Positions 1 to 10,686 of a DNA stretch of 57,762 bases are shown piece after piece. The translations under genes and the position numbers were made by a program. Source of the DNA: Gammaproteobacteria bacterium (lineage in GTDB: Bacteria > Pseudomonadota > Gammaproteobacteria > Pseudomonadales > JAUIET01); contig JAUIHW010000024.1 of the NCBI GenBank assembly GCA_030431775.1, forward strand, positions 1 to 57,762, given 5' to 3'. The first letter of the stretch is position 1. Each line of letters begins with the position of its first letter. The notes under the pieces are model-generated. The model ran no database searches. It was not told the DNA's origin and saw only the letters and a list, made by a program, of their open reading frames with translations.

Positions 1-1139
1 GGGTCTGTCATGCGGCGATCATTGCCAGAGAGTTGGGTATACCCGCCATTGTAGGTGCTGGCGATGCAACCAAGGTTCTGCACACGGGTCAGCAGGTGAC
101 AGCGTCTTGTGCAGAAGGTGATGTTGGCACTGTATATGAAGGCCTGTTGAAATATGACAAGGATGTTTTTGATGTTGGTGAACTGAAAAGACCCAACACA
201 AAAATCATGCTGATTGTCGGTAACCCTGGTCAGGCATTCACGCATGCCGCATTGCCCAATGATGGCGTGGGCTTGGCGAGAATGGAATTTATCATCAATA
301 CTTCTGTCGGAATCCATCCACATGCATTGCTGGATTTTGATCGGCTGGGCCCAAATCTGCGCAAGGAGATCCGTGAACGCACTGCCGGCTACGATGACCC
401 TGTTAGCTTTTACGTGGAGCGGCTGGCTGAAGGGATCGCAACCATAGCAGCCGCTTTTTATCCCAAGCCGGTCATTCTGCGGACCAGCGACTTTAAATCA
501 AACGAATATGCCGCGTTACTGGGCGGCCAGCATTATGAGCCGCGAGAAGAAAACCCAATGCTTGGTTTCAGAGGTGCCTTCCGTTACTACTCCGAGGCGT
601 TCGCTGATTGCTTTGCACTGGAGTGTCGTGCCATTAAGAAAGTTCGCGAAACTATGGGGTTGGACAACCTCGAAGTCATGTTGCCGTTTGTGCGCGCTAT
701 TGACGAAGTGATTCGAGTCTCGGATGTGATGGCTGAGAATGGTTTGGTGCGGGGTGAAAACGGTCTTCGATTAAACCTTATGTGTGAAATTCCGGCCAAT
801 GCCTTGCTGGCTGAACAGTTTCTTGAGCACTGTGATGGGTTTTCCATAGGATCTAACGATTTAACGCAGTTAACGTTGGGGGTGGACCGGGATTCTGGGC
901 TACTTGGTCGTTTCGATGAGCGGAACGATGCGCTCAAAGTGATTATGGGAATGGCTATCAAGGCTTGTAAAGAAAAGCACAAGTACATCGGTATATGTGG
1001 TCAGGCGCCTTCTGACTATCCGGAAATTACCGAGTGGCTGATACAAAACGGTATCAGTTCCATTGCATTGAATCCGGATTCTGTTATTGGGATGACCCGG
1101 ATCGCATATGATGTTGAACAGAAAATGGCTGTGCAGTGA
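1..1139 (+). CDS. ppsA: Phosphoenolpyruvate synthase, C-terminal part (5' end outside window)
   Basis: PEP synthase makes phosphoenolpyruvate from pyruvate and ATP (gluconeogenesis, cytoplasm). The reading frame is already open at base 3, so only about the last 378 of the usual ~790 residues are present. The first codons encode VCHAAIIARELG, the phosphohistidine swivelling domain with its catalytic His (codon 9-11). The C-terminal PEP/pyruvate-binding TIM barrel follows, with NPMLGFRGAFRYY, the NLMCEIPAN segment, GSNDLTQLTLGVDRD and GICGQAPSD, whose Cys (codon 996-998) matches the family's catalytic Cys. It ends TGA at 1137-1139 and converges on mrcA across a 45-base gap in which I see no clear terminator. 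Identification is secure; only the truncation by the window edge is unusual. Confidence 0.96.
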   Translation, partial: VCHAAIIARELGIPAIVGAGDATKVLHTGQQVTASCAEGDVGTVYEGLLKYDKDVFDVGELKRPNTKIMLIVGNPGQAFTHAALPNDGVGLARMEFIINTSVGIHPHALLDFDRLGPNLRKEIRERTAGYDDPVSFYVERLAEGIATIAAAFYPKPVILRTSDFKSNEYAALLGGQHYEPREENPMLGFRGAFRYYSEAFADCFALECRAIKKVRETMGLDNLEVMLPFVRAIDEVIRVSDVMAENGLVRGENGLRLNLMCEIPANALLAEQFLEHCDGFSIGSNDLTQLTLGVDRDSGLLGRFDERNDALKVIMGMAIKACKEKHKYIGICGQAPSDYPEITEWLIQNGISSIALNPDSVIGMTRIAYDVEQKMAVQ

Positions 1140-1184
1140 GCGCCGTGGGTCGGCCAATGCGACACGGTCTTCGCTGGGAAGAGC

Positions 1185-3818
1185 TTAAAAAAGCTCGTCC
1201 AGAGATTCTGCCGCTGGCTGCACTGGTGCGCCTGGGAGTTCGCTATCGTCGAAGCTTTCCACGTAACCGGTGCTGGCGGCCGGGGCCCGGTCAACCGGTA
1301 CATTCTCCACCCTGAAGTACTCGAAAATGCCATCGTCCTGCAAGGGTGAGGCGAGTTTGCCGCTGGTTGGGTCAATGCGCACACTGGTAATGCCGTTGGG
1401 CTGTGTACGGCCGATTTCAGGCTCATTCGCAAGAGCGGCTTGCATGTAGTCTATCCAGATTGGTAACGCGGCAAAGCCACCGTATTCACGACGACCAAGA
1501 TTCTGATTTTGGTCAAAGCCCAACCATACGGTGGTTGCCAATGTTGGATTGTAGCCGGAGAACCAGGCGTCTATCGGGCCGTTGGTGGTGCCGGTTTTAC
1601 CGGCAATGTCGGTGCGCTTCAGCGCCTGCGCTTTAACACCCGTGCCGCGTCGTATGACGTCTCGCAGAATGTCATCGACGATAAAGGCGATACGCTCGTC
1701 GATTACCTGCGGGGCGGCCTGGGGCACAATCGCCACCGTGGGCGGATTGTCCAGGGTCGCAGGCGGTGAAATGTCAGTCTCAGCAGCGCCGCTTGTCGCC
1801 GCTGATGCGGGGCTTGTGGCGGTGGAGGGTTCAAGTGAGCCGTCTTCCTGGGCTTCATTCAGCGACTCATCACTGCAGTCCTGGCAGTTTGCAAGCAATG
1901 GGTTTGCCTGATAGATCGTGTCACCGTTTTCCGCGACAATCCGTTCAATAATATACGGATCGATCAGAAACCCGCCGTTAGCGAAGGTTGAATAGCCGCG
2001 CACGATTTCCAGAGGGGTAACGGCATGACTGCCCAGAGACAGCGACAGGTCCTTGGGCAGGCGGCTGGCGTCAAAACCGAAGGACTGGACATAGTCAATC
2101 GCGGCAGCCGGTGTAATTGTGCGCAGCAGCCGCACCGATACCAGGTTGCGAGACAGGTACAGGGCTTTGCGCAATCGGGTGGGCCCATAGAATTTTCCAC
2201 TGGCATTTTCCGGGCGCCAGGTGTTTTCCAGCTCGGAGTCAGCCATTACCACCGGCGCATCGTTGAACAGGCTGGCCGCTGTAAAACCTTCATTCAATGC
2301 AGCAGCATAAATGAAGGGCTTGAAATTGGAGCCGGGTTGACGTTCACCCTGCACCGCCCGATTGTATTTGCTGCTGTTGAAGTCAAATCCGCCGACGACA
2401 GCACGGATCGCACCATTGTTCGGGTCGATTGAAATCAGTGATGCCTGTACGTCCGGTAGCTGGGTGAAATGCCATTCGGTGGTGCTTGCAGTGAGGTCGG
2501 TTTCCAAACCCGGTTCTCCGGGTTCTTTGGCCTGCTCGTTAGCAGACTGCTCTGACGTTGGCTTCGCAACAACGCGTATCAGGTCGCCAACTTGACAGAC
2601 ATCCTCACTGCTTTCAATCTCCGGGCCTAAAGAGTTTACGCTGACAAAGCGTCTGGCCTGCTGGATACCGTTTTCGAATGCCACCTGACCAGTGGATTCA
2701 TCAGCAAATAAAACTTCTATACCATGGTCATCCACAGCGGTGACAATTGCCGGGATCAGGCCATTAACCGGCCGGCTGTCATTCAGCAAGGCCAACCAGT
2801 TTTGCAGATTGATTTCGGGCTGTTCTGGGTCGTAACTGTGGGCTTCCGGGCCACGATAACCGTGGCGTTGGTCGTAGTCGAGAATTCCTTCTTTAATAGC
2901 AATGTTAGCCGCCAGCTGACGCTCGGACTGAATGGAGGTATACACCTTGAAACCCAGGTTATAAACCTCGTCGCCATACATCTCAAGCAGCTTGGAGCGC
3001 GCCATCTCTGCCGCATAGGGCGCGTCGATATCAATTCGCGCGCCGTGTAGCGAAGCCGTTACCGGCTGCTCGATGGCTTCGTTGTACTGCGACTGGTTGA
3101 TTAAGCCAAGTTCCTGCATGCGGCCGAGAATCCAGTTGCGCCGGGTAATCGCCCGCTCCGGGTTTACGATCGGATTAAAACTTGATGGCGCCTTTGGTAG
3201 CCCCGCGATCATGGCATGCTGCGCGAGACTGAGCTCGGCAATTGGCTTGCCGTAGTAGACTTGTGCAGCCGCCTGTACACCATATGCCCGGTTACCCCAA
3301 AAGATTTTATTGGCGTACAGCTCAAAAATCTGTTGCTTGCTCAGTTTGCGTTCAATTTCCAGCGCCAGCAGTATTTCGTTGAACTTACGCGTGAACGTAC
3401 GTTCTCTGCTAAGAAAGAAGTTTCGCGCAACCTGCATGGTTATTGTGCTGCCGCCGGTTTGCTTCTCGCCGGTGATCAGTAATTCAGCAACTGCACGCAC
3501 AAGGCCACGGATTGCCACGCCCTTGTGTTCGAGAAAATTGGAGTCTTCTGCGGCGAGTATGGCGTTGACGAATTGTGGTGGTATTTCCCCATATTTTACT
3601 GGCGTGCGACGCTTCTCACCAAATTCGCCGATGAGTTCTCCATCACTTGTATACACACGCAGCGGTATCTGTAATTTTACCTCGTATAGATCATCGACAT
3701 TTGGCAAGTTTGGACTAAGGTATAAATAGATACCTGCCGCCGTAATCATTGTTCCGGAAGCAAGTGCAAAAAGTAGCCAGAAAGCGAGTTGAGATAATTT
3801 CTTGAAAGTTCTTTGCAT
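1185..3818 (-). CDS. mrcA: Penicillin-binding protein 1a, bifunctional transglycosylase/transpeptidase
   Basis: This class A PBP polymerises lipid II and cross-links peptidoglycan at the periplasmic face of the inner membrane. The 877-residue product has an N-terminal membrane anchor (about residues 11-33). A GT51 domain follows with EDSNFLEHKG, catalytic Glu91, and GGSTITMQVARNFFLS. Next comes an OB-like insert typical of PBP1a, and a transpeptidase domain with SNFK (nucleophile Ser497), SRN and KTGT (Lys741). A proline/alanine-rich linker lies just before the region around Lys741, and the tail is acidic. Length fits Pseudomonas PonA. It is divergent from pilM, the usual arrangement in Pseudomonas relatives. 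The 166-base divergent region carries two inverted repeats described separately. All catalytic motifs are intact. Confidence 0.96.
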   Translation of the reverse strand: MQRTFKKLSQLAFWLLFALASGTMITAAGIYLYLSPNLPNVDDLYEVKLQIPLRVYTSDGELIGEFGEKRRTPVKYGEIPPQFVNAILAAEDSNFLEHKGVAIRGLVRAVAELLITGEKQTGGSTITMQVARNFFLSRERTFTRKFNEILLALEIERKLSKQQIFELYANKIFWGNRAYGVQAAAQVYYGKPIAELSLAQHAMIAGLPKAPSSFNPIVNPERAITRRNWILGRMQELGLINQSQYNEAIEQPVTASLHGARIDIDAPYAAEMARSKLLEMYGDEVYNLGFKVYTSIQSERQLAANIAIKEGILDYDQRHGYRGPEAHSYDPEQPEINLQNWLALLNDSRPVNGLIPAIVTAVDDHGIEVLFADESTGQVAFENGIQQARRFVSVNSLGPEIESSEDVCQVGDLIRVVAKPTSEQSANEQAKEPGEPGLETDLTASTTEWHFTQLPDVQASLISIDPNNGAIRAVVGGFDFNSSKYNRAVQGERQPGSNFKPFIYAAALNEGFTAASLFNDAPVVMADSELENTWRPENASGKFYGPTRLRKALYLSRNLVSVRLLRTITPAAAIDYVQSFGFDASRLPKDLSLSLGSHAVTPLEIVRGYSTFANGGFLIDPYIIERIVAENGDTIYQANPLLANCQDCSDESLNEAQEDGSLEPSTATSPASAATSGAAETDISPPATLDNPPTVAIVPQAAPQVIDERIAFIVDDILRDVIRRGTGVKAQALKRTDIAGKTGTTNGPIDAWFSGYNPTLATTVWLGFDQNQNLGRREYGGFAALPIWIDYMQAALANEPEIGRTQPNGITSVRIDPTSGKLASPLQDDGIFEYFRVENVPVDRAPAASTGYVESFDDSELPGAPVQPAAESLDELF

Positions 3819-3836
3819 AATGCACAGGGACTAACT

Positions 3837-3867
3837 AATGTTTATAGCCGGGCGGCCGCTAAACATT
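3837..3867. repeat. Inverted repeat between mrcA and pilM
   Basis: AATGTTTA (3837-3844) is mirrored by TAAACATT (3860-3867), and an inner GC/GC pair extends the stem past a two-base bulge around a GC-rich loop. It lies 18 bases upstream of the mrcA start, in the mrcA/pilM divergent promoter region. It could be an operator or a 5'-UTR hairpin of the mrcA transcript. No regulator can be assigned from sequence. Confidence 0.5.
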
Positions 3868-3869
3868 AT

Positions 3870-3889
3870 AAGTGACAAGGTCACTTTTT
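3870..3889 (+). repeat. Perfect 7-bp hairpin with T-tract between mrcA and pilM
   Basis: AAGTGAC (3870-3876), loop AAG, GTCACTT (3880-3886), then TTT. The T run after a perfect stem looks like a short intrinsic terminator or attenuator reading towards pilM. The symmetrical GTGAC/GTCAC halves would equally suit a dimeric DNA-binding regulator. It lies two bases from the inverted repeat at 3837-3867. Confidence 0.5.
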
Positions 3890-3912
3890 GCCCGACCGAG
3901 CTATGGTTGTAA

Positions 3913-5045
<1,133 letters not shown>

Positions 5046-5046
<1 letters not shown>

Positions 5047-5624
5047 TGGCGCAAATTAACCTACTCCCATGGCGAGAAGAGCGGCGCGAAGAACTCAAGA
5101 AGGAGTTTCTAACGATATTGGCTGCAGTCGCCATAGCGGCCGTACTGATCGTGTTTTTCTGGGGTTATATTGTCAAGGGCCAGATTGAGGATCAACAGGC
5201 ACGTAACCAGTACCTCGACCGCAGTATCAAAGAGCTAACCAATCAGGTTACTGAGATTAGCGAGCTTGAGCAACGCAAAGAAGATTTGCTGGATCGTATG
5301 AAGATTATTGGTGACCTGCAGGGTAAACGGCCGGTCATTGTAAGGGTCTTTGACGAGCTGGTACGAACCACTCCGGATGGGCTTTATTTCAATGAAGTGC
5401 AGCGCTCAAACAACTCAGTACTGGTTACCGGTGTGGCCGAATCCAGCAATCGGGTGTCGAGCCTGATGCGTAATCTCGATGCATCCGAATGGTTCTCCAG
5501 CCCCAACCTGACCGGAGTGAAGGCTAACACTGAGCTGGGTGAACAGGGCAATGATTTTGAGCTGACGGTGAATATTGATACTCCGGAGTTGCTGGAAGAT
5601 GATGAAGCGGAGGACGATAGCTGA
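5046..5624 (+). CDS. pilN: Type IV pilus alignment protein PilN
   Basis: This bitopic inner-membrane protein has a cytoplasmic N-terminus that docks in PilM and a periplasmic domain that dimerises with PilO. The 192-residue product starts with the diagnostic AQINLLPWREERREE motif (the PilM-binding INLLPWR segment). One membrane helix follows (about residues 23-42), then a coiled-coil stretch and a ferredoxin-like periplasmic domain. The C-terminus is strongly acidic. The start overlaps the pilM stop and its own stop overlaps the pilO start, as expected for subunits made in fixed ratio. Family length and order are normal. Confidence 0.94.
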
Positions 5625-6259
5625 TGGCGCTTAGTGACTCCCTGGAATCGCTGCGAGAGTTTGATCTCAGTGATCTGGATTTTGAAAATATTGGCAGCTG
5701 GCCGCAAGCGGTTAAAACCGTTATTTGGGCGCTGGCATTCCTGTTAGTTGGCTTTATTGGTTACAAGCTGTACATCAGTGACTTGAATATCAGCCTTGAT
5801 AGCGAACAGTCCAAAGAGCAAAAACTCAAAGACGACTTCCGTGACAAAGCGGACAAAGCGGCCAACCTCGATGCCTATCGTCAGCAAATGGACGAAATGG
5901 AAGAGACTTTTGGTGCATTGGTTCGCCAGTTACCCAGTGAAACCGATGTGCCGGGTCTATTGGAAGACCTGGATGCGCGCGCCGTGTCTTCTGGGCTGGA
6001 AGTGTTAAGCGTTGAGTTGCAGACAGAGCAGGTCAATGAATTTTATATCGAGTTACCCATACAGATTACAGTACAGGGTACCTACCACGACCTGGGCGCG
6101 TTTGTGAGTGGTGTTGCCGGCTTGCCAAGAATCGTCACCTTGCATGATTTCACTATTGAGCGGGGCGAGGAGGATGATGGCTCTCTGGTGTTGAGTATTA
6201 CGGCAAAAACCTACCGGTATCGTGATGAAGAACTTGAGCTTGGGGGGGACGAACAGTGA
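5624..6259 (+). CDS. pilO: Type IV pilus alignment protein PilO
   Basis: PilO pairs with PilN in the periplasm and connects the inner-membrane platform to PilP and the secretin. The 211-residue product has a short cytoplasmic N-terminus, one membrane helix (about residues 32-48, TVIWALAFLLVGFIGYK), a coiled-coil segment rich in Glu/Lys, and a PilO-type domain. That domain contains LPSETDVPGLLEDL and the FYIELPIQITVQGTYHDLG segment typical of the family. It is coupled to pilN at its start, and its stop overlaps the GTG start of pilP by four bases. Nothing is missing relative to the family. Confidence 0.93.
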   Translation: MALSDSLESLREFDLSDLDFENIGSWPQAVKTVIWALAFLLVGFIGYKLYISDLNISLDSEQSKEQKLKDDFRDKADKAANLDAYRQQMDEMEETFGALVRQLPSETDVPGLLEDLDARAVSSGLEVLSVELQTEQVNEFYIELPIQITVQGTYHDLGAFVSGVAGLPRIVTLHDFTIERGEEDDGSLVLSITAKTYRYRDEELELGGDEQ

Positions 6260-6813
6260 TAGAACTGCGGTCTGCCTTGCGCTTGTTAGGGCTATCAATC
6301 GTGTTAGTGCTGCAGGCGTGTAGCAACGGTGAGTATTCTGACCTCGATGTGTTCATGGCGGATGCCAAAGAAGAAGCAGCATCCCGCGGCCGCATTGATC
6401 CCATTCCGGCTTTTCGTCCCTACGAGGCTTTTAAGTATTCAGCTACGGCCCGTCGGGCACCGTTTGATGTGCCAATTGATGTTAAGGAACTGGTGCGCAT
6501 TGGAGGGCCACGCAGCGATGTTAAGCCTGATGACGACCGCAGCAAGGAATATCTTGAGCGCTTCAATCTTGAAGCCTTGCAAATGGTGGGGAGTCTGGAG
6601 CAGAAAGGCATACTTTGGGTGCTGATCGACGACCAGAACGGCATAGTGCACCGGGTAACTGTTGGCAATTACATGGGGCGCAATCACGGCAAGATCGTGG
6701 AGGTGTCCGAGTCTCAGGTGTCGGTGGTAGAGATCGTATCCAGTGGTGAGCAAAGCTGGATTGAACGGCCCAGAACACTCAAATTACGCGAACCCGAAGA
6801 AACGGACTCGTAA
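6256..6813 (+). CDS. pilP: Type IV pilus lipoprotein PilP
   Basis: PilP is an inner-membrane lipoprotein that bridges PilNO to the secretin PilQ. The gene starts with GTG in a GTGA overlap with the pilO stop. The 185-residue product has a lipoprotein signal with lipobox LQAC (Cys22), a proline-containing linker, and the beta-sandwich domain. That domain includes the conserved LVRIGGPRS-like entry and GILWVLIDDQNGIVHRVTVG, ending in the family's GEQSWIERPRTL tail. It belongs to the pilMNOPQ operon. Confidence 0.93.
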   Translation: MIELRSALRLLGLSIVLVLQACSNGEYSDLDVFMADAKEEAASRGRIDPIPAFRPYEAFKYSATARRAPFDVPIDVKELVRIGGPRSDVKPDDDRSKEYLERFNLEALQMVGSLEQKGILWVLIDDQNGIVHRVTVGNYMGRNHGKIVEVSESQVSVVEIVSSGEQSWIERPRTLKLREPEETDS

Positions 6814-6830
6814 GAATGGTGGAGAAAGAA

Positions 6831-8996
6831 ATGAACACTGTACGGCGATTGTTATTATCAGGCGGAGGGCGGCGGAAAGCCTTGTTTGCCCCTCACCTGC
6901 TTATGCTGTTCGTTTTTGGTTTACTGGCACAAGCAGCCGGAGCCGCCAACCTTAACGACATCGACTTCAGTGCCTTGCCTGGTGGAAAGCTGGAAATCCG
7001 TATGGATTTTGACGGCACGCCTCCCCAACCCAAGGGATATACCATTGAAAAGCCGGCGCGAATCGCACTCGACCTTGATGGTGTTTCAAGCAAACTGGAA
7101 AAGAAGAAACACGACCTCGATATTGGCACAGTTCGCAGCGCAATTGTGCTGGATGCGAATGGCAGAACCCGCGTCATTTTGAACCTGACTGAGCTGACGG
7201 AGTACAGCACCGATGTGCAGGGCAATAGCCTGTTTATCGAAGTCGGCGGAGTGGGTGATAAGAACTATCTCAAGGACACCAAGTCCAATCTCGACTTTAC
7301 CGGAACCGGCACCAACAGCGCGGTGAATATTGAGGCAATCGACTTTCAGCGTGGCGAAGAAGGGGAAGGCAAGGTTATTGTTCGCCTGAGTGACGCCAAG
7401 GTCAATGTTGATGTCGCCCGCGAAGGAACCCGGGTGAGAATACTGTTTGACGGCGTTGGCCTGCCACTGGATTTGCGTCATCGATATGATGTGAGCGATT
7501 TTGCTACACCGGTGCGTTCCATGGTTGCGACGGGTTCTTCGCAGCGTGCACAGATTGTTGTGAACGCCACCGGAAAATACGATTATCTGGCCTACCAGGT
7601 GGATAACGAGTACGTGCTCAGCGTCAAACCGCTGACCGAAGAGGAAATTGCCGCTCGTGAGCGAGAATTCCAGTATGTCGGCGACAAGCTGTCGTTGAAT
7701 TTCCAGGACATCGATGTTCGTTCCGTATTGCAGTTGATCGCTGACTTCACCGACCTTAATCTGGTAGCCAGTGACACGGTGTCGGGCAAAATTACGCTGC
7801 GTTTGCAGAACGTACCGTGGGATCAGGCACTGGACCTGGTATTGAAAACCAAAGGTCTGGATAAGCGCCAGGTCGGCAATGTTCTGATGGTGGCGCCGGC
7901 AGCTGAAATTGCTGAACGTGAGCGCCAGGAAATTGAAACCAGCAAGCAGCTGCAAGAACTGGCCCCGTTACAGACGGAATTTATTCAGATCCGTTACGCC
8001 AACGCGTCTGAGCTTTTCAAGCTGTTTGACTCGGAAGATGACGAATCCGACGACAGTTCATCCACAGGCAGCATGCTGTCGCCGCGCGGCAGGGTGATTG
8101 TGGATGAGCGCACCAACTCACTGCTGGTTACTGAAACCGCTGCCAAGCTGGATGAGTTCCGCCGTTTGGTTAAGCTGATCGATGTGCCGGTTCGCCAGGT
8201 ATTAATTGAAGCGCGAATAGTGGTTGCTGACTCTGACTACTCTGAACAGCTGGGTATCCGCTGGGGCGGCGGGGGCTTTGTGAAGGGTATTCCGCAGCCT
8301 GGTGATGACTTCTTTTCTTTCGGTGGTAGCTCAACGACAACTTCCGAGCTGAATAATGCGATCGTAGGTGGCACACCGCCCACGGTAACTTTCCCGGATG
8401 CGCTGAATGTCGACCTGGGTGTTACCGAGGTGGGTACATCTTCGCTGGCAATCGGTTTCGGTGGCGATGGCTTCCTGCTTGACCTTGAGCTATCGGCCTT
8501 TGAATCAGCGGGTCATGGCGAGGTGGTCTCGCAGCCTAAAGTGATTACCGGCGACAAGCAGCAGGCAACCATCAAGTCTGGTACCGAGGTACCTTTCCTG
8601 GAGTCTTCTTCCAGTGGCCGTACCACGGTTAAGTTTAAGGATGCGGTATTGAAGCTGGACGTGACACCGAATATCACACCGGATGACCGTATTCTGATGC
8701 GTCTGGTCATCAACCAGGATTCCGTTGGTGGTTTTATCGCGGGAGAGAACAACTCACAAATTCCGCTGATCGACGTGACCGAACTGGTGACTGAGGTTTT
8801 GGTTGGAAATGGCGAAACCGTTGTTCTTGGCGGTGTCTATCGAACAGAAGATGTACGATCTGAGGTTAAAACCCCGTTCCTGGGCGATATTCCCTACATT
8901 GGTCGGCTGTTCAAGCGAACCAACGACCGCCAGGTGAAGACTGAAACCCTGATCTTTATCACACCACGTATATTGACTGATACTCTGGTCGACTAG
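6831..8996 (+). CDS. pilQ: Type IV pilus secretin PilQ
   Basis: PilQ is the outer-membrane secretin through which the pilus passes. I place the start at ATG 6831 because GGAG lies six bases upstream; an in-frame ATG at 6816 has no comparable site. The product is about 721 residues. A signal peptide ends near AAGA. Two AMIN domains bind peptidoglycan, and an STN/N0 domain includes LSLNFQDIDVRSVLQLIADF. A secretin N1 domain follows, with an acidic serine-rich loop (DDESDDSSSTGS), and then the secretin barrel domain with VVSQPKVITGDKQQATIKSG and the C-terminal TETLIFITPRIL. The architecture is complete for a Pseudomonas-type PilQ. It is followed 40 bases later by aroK. Confidence 0.95.
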   Translation: MNTVRRLLLSGGGRRKALFAPHLLMLFVFGLLAQAAGAANLNDIDFSALPGGKLEIRMDFDGTPPQPKGYTIEKPARIALDLDGVSSKLEKKKHDLDIGTVRSAIVLDANGRTRVILNLTELTEYSTDVQGNSLFIEVGGVGDKNYLKDTKSNLDFTGTGTNSAVNIEAIDFQRGEEGEGKVIVRLSDAKVNVDVAREGTRVRILFDGVGLPLDLRHRYDVSDFATPVRSMVATGSSQRAQIVVNATGKYDYLAYQVDNEYVLSVKPLTEEEIAAREREFQYVGDKLSLNFQDIDVRSVLQLIADFTDLNLVASDTVSGKITLRLQNVPWDQALDLVLKTKGLDKRQVGNVLMVAPAAEIAERERQEIETSKQLQELAPLQTEFIQIRYANASELFKLFDSEDDESDDSSSTGSMLSPRGRVIVDERTNSLLVTETAAKLDEFRRLVKLIDVPVRQVLIEARIVVADSDYSEQLGIRWGGGGFVKGIPQPGDDFFSFGGSSTTTSELNNAIVGGTPPTVTFPDALNVDLGVTEVGTSSLAIGFGGDGFLLDLELSAFESAGHGEVVSQPKVITGDKQQATIKSGTEVPFLESSSSGRTTVKFKDAVLKLDVTPNITPDDRILMRLVINQDSVGGFIAGENNSQIPLIDVTELVTEVLVGNGETVVLGGVYRTEDVRSEVKTPFLGDIPYIGRLFKRTNDRQVKTETLIFITPRILTDTLVD

Positions 8997-9036
8997 TGGC
9001 CAGCCAACAATCGGCGCGCTGCGGTGTCATAGCAAT

Positions 9037-9552
9037 ATGAGACCAAAGCGCGTTTACCTTATTGGCCCGATGGGGGCCGGCAAATCCACGATCGGACGGC
9101 AATTGGCGCTGGCGCTAAAACTGAGCTTTGTGGACACGGATTCCGAGATTGAACGCCGTTGCGGTGCCGATATTCCATGGATTTTTGATGTTGAGGGTGA
9201 GTCTGGCTTTCGTGCACGCGAGGCCCAGGTGCTTGAAGATGTTTCCCAGATGAATGACTGCGTGATCGCCACCGGCGGCGGTATTGTCATGCAAAAGCGC
9301 AACCAGCAGCTGCTGCACAATACCGGCTATGTCGTGTATTTGCATGCGACGGTAGAGCAGCAGCTGGCCCGAACCTCACAGGATCGTAAACGACCGCTGC
9401 TGCAGGTTGACGATCCGGCGGCCGCGTTACGGCAGCTAATGGCAGTTCGTGAGCCCATCTATCGTCAGGTTGCAGACCTGGTTGTCGACACCGGGCAGCG
9501 CAACATCAAAAAGGTGGCCGGTGAAATCGCTGAGCTCATAAACAATAGCTAA
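9037..9552 (+). CDS. aroK: Shikimate kinase
   Basis: Shikimate kinase phosphorylates shikimate with ATP in the pathway to chorismate (cytoplasm). The 171-residue product, close to the 173 of E. coli AroK, has Walker A GPMGAGKST (residues 10-18) and the shikimate-binding DTDSEIERR. It also has GESGFRAREAQVL, ATGGGIV and the adenine/lid region RTSQDRKRPLLQ. It sits between pilQ and aroB, the standard order in gammaproteobacteria, and is probably co-transcribed with both. No anomaly seen. Confidence 0.96.
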   Translation: MRPKRVYLIGPMGAGKSTIGRQLALALKLSFVDTDSEIERRCGADIPWIFDVEGESGFRAREAQVLEDVSQMNDCVIATGGGIVMQKRNQQLLHNTGYVVYLHATVEQQLARTSQDRKRPLLQVDDPAAALRQLMAVREPIYRQVADLVVDTGQRNIKKVAGEIAELINNS

Positions 9553-9588
9553 CTGGTATCATGCGCGCAGCAACCTGTAGTAAAGCGC

Positions 9589-10671
9589 ATGAAAACATTA
9601 CACGTCGACCTGGGGGCTAGAAGCTACCCCATTTATATTGGCCCGGGGCTGCTCGAGCGGCCGGAACTGATTCGCGAGTTACTGCCAGGTCCTGAACTTG
9701 TTTTGGTCAGCAACGAAACGGTGGGCCCACTGTACCGCAAACCAATACAGCAGGCTTTCGGCCTGGGTGCGGAAGCAATCATTGAGCTGCCCGACGGCGA
9801 GCGGTTTAAAACCCTGGAAACCCTGAATCAGGTGTTCGATCATTTGCTGGAGAATCGTTTCAGCCGAAAGACTACGCTGTTGGCATTGGGCGGTGGAGTG
9901 GTTGGTGATATGGCCGGTTTTGCCGCAGCGAGCTATCAGCGTGGTGTTCCCTTCGTACAAATCCCCACCACTTTGCTGGCCCAGGTAGACTCGTCGGTAG
10001 GCGGTAAAACCGCCGTTAATCATCGCCTGGGCAAAAACATGATCGGGGCGTTTCACCAGCCTTTGGCCGTACTGGCCGATACCAATACCCTGCAGACGCT
10101 GCCCAAGCGGGAGTTCGCCGCTGGCCTGGCCGAGGTCATCAAATACGGTTTGATCGCGGATGCGGAATTCTTTGCCTGGCTGGAGTCCAATGCTGCAGCG
10201 CTCTGTGCAAAGGAGCCGGCTGCACTGGAGCATGCTATTGCCCGTTCCTGCGCCATCAAGGCCGACATCGTAGCCAGGGATGAAACGGAACAAGGGCAGC
10301 GGGCTTTGCTGAACCTGGGGCATACCTTTGGGCATGCGGTTGAGGCGGTTATGCAATACCGGGGCATCCTGCACGGTGAGGCCGTAGCCATTGGAATGTT
10401 GTTGGCGGCCAAGATGTCAGCTTTGCTGGGCGCCTTGACAGAAAGTGACGTGGCTCGCGTACAGGCATTGTTGCAGGCTTGTGAGCTGCCGCTTGCACCA
10501 GCGGAAAAATTGCCGCTTCAGTCGATTAAAGAGGCCATGCTACTTGATAAAAAAGTAGTTGCGGGTAGTCTGCGCCTGATACTGCTTGATACGATTGGCA
10601 CCGCCCGTGTCACTGCAGATTTTTCTGAGGCCAGTCTGGACGCAACCCTGGCAACTGTTTTTAAGCATTAA
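9589..10671 (+). CDS. aroB: 3-dehydroquinate synthase
   Basis: 3-dehydroquinate synthase cyclises DAHP to 3-dehydroquinate using NAD and a divalent metal (cytoplasm). The 360-residue product shows the NAD-binding [20 protein letters not shown], then [22 protein letters not shown], the NMIGAFHQP segment, [10 protein letters not shown], and the metal ligands in [12 protein letters not shown] and [10 protein letters not shown]. Length equals that of E. coli AroB (362). It follows aroK by 36 bases and precedes the DamX-like gene by 15 bases, as in many gammaproteobacteria. Confidence 0.96.
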   Translation: MKTLHVDLGARSYPIYIGPGLLERPELIRELLPGPELVLVSNETVGPLYRKPIQQAFGLGAEAIIELPDGERFKTLETLNQVFDHLLENRFSRKTTLLALGGGVVGDMAGFAAASYQRGVPFVQIPTTLLAQVDSSVGGKTAVNHRLGKNMIGAFHQPLAVLADTNTLQTLPKREFAAGLAEVIKYGLIADAEFFAWLESNAAALCAKEPAALEHAIARSCAIKADIVARDETEQGQRALLNLGHTFGHAVEAVMQYRGILHGEAVAIGMLLAAKMSALLGALTESDVARVQALLQACELPLAPAEKLPLQSIKEAMLLDKKVVAGSLRLILLDTIGTARVTADFSEASLDATLATVFKH

Positions 10672-10686
10672 TTGATGAGCTGAACA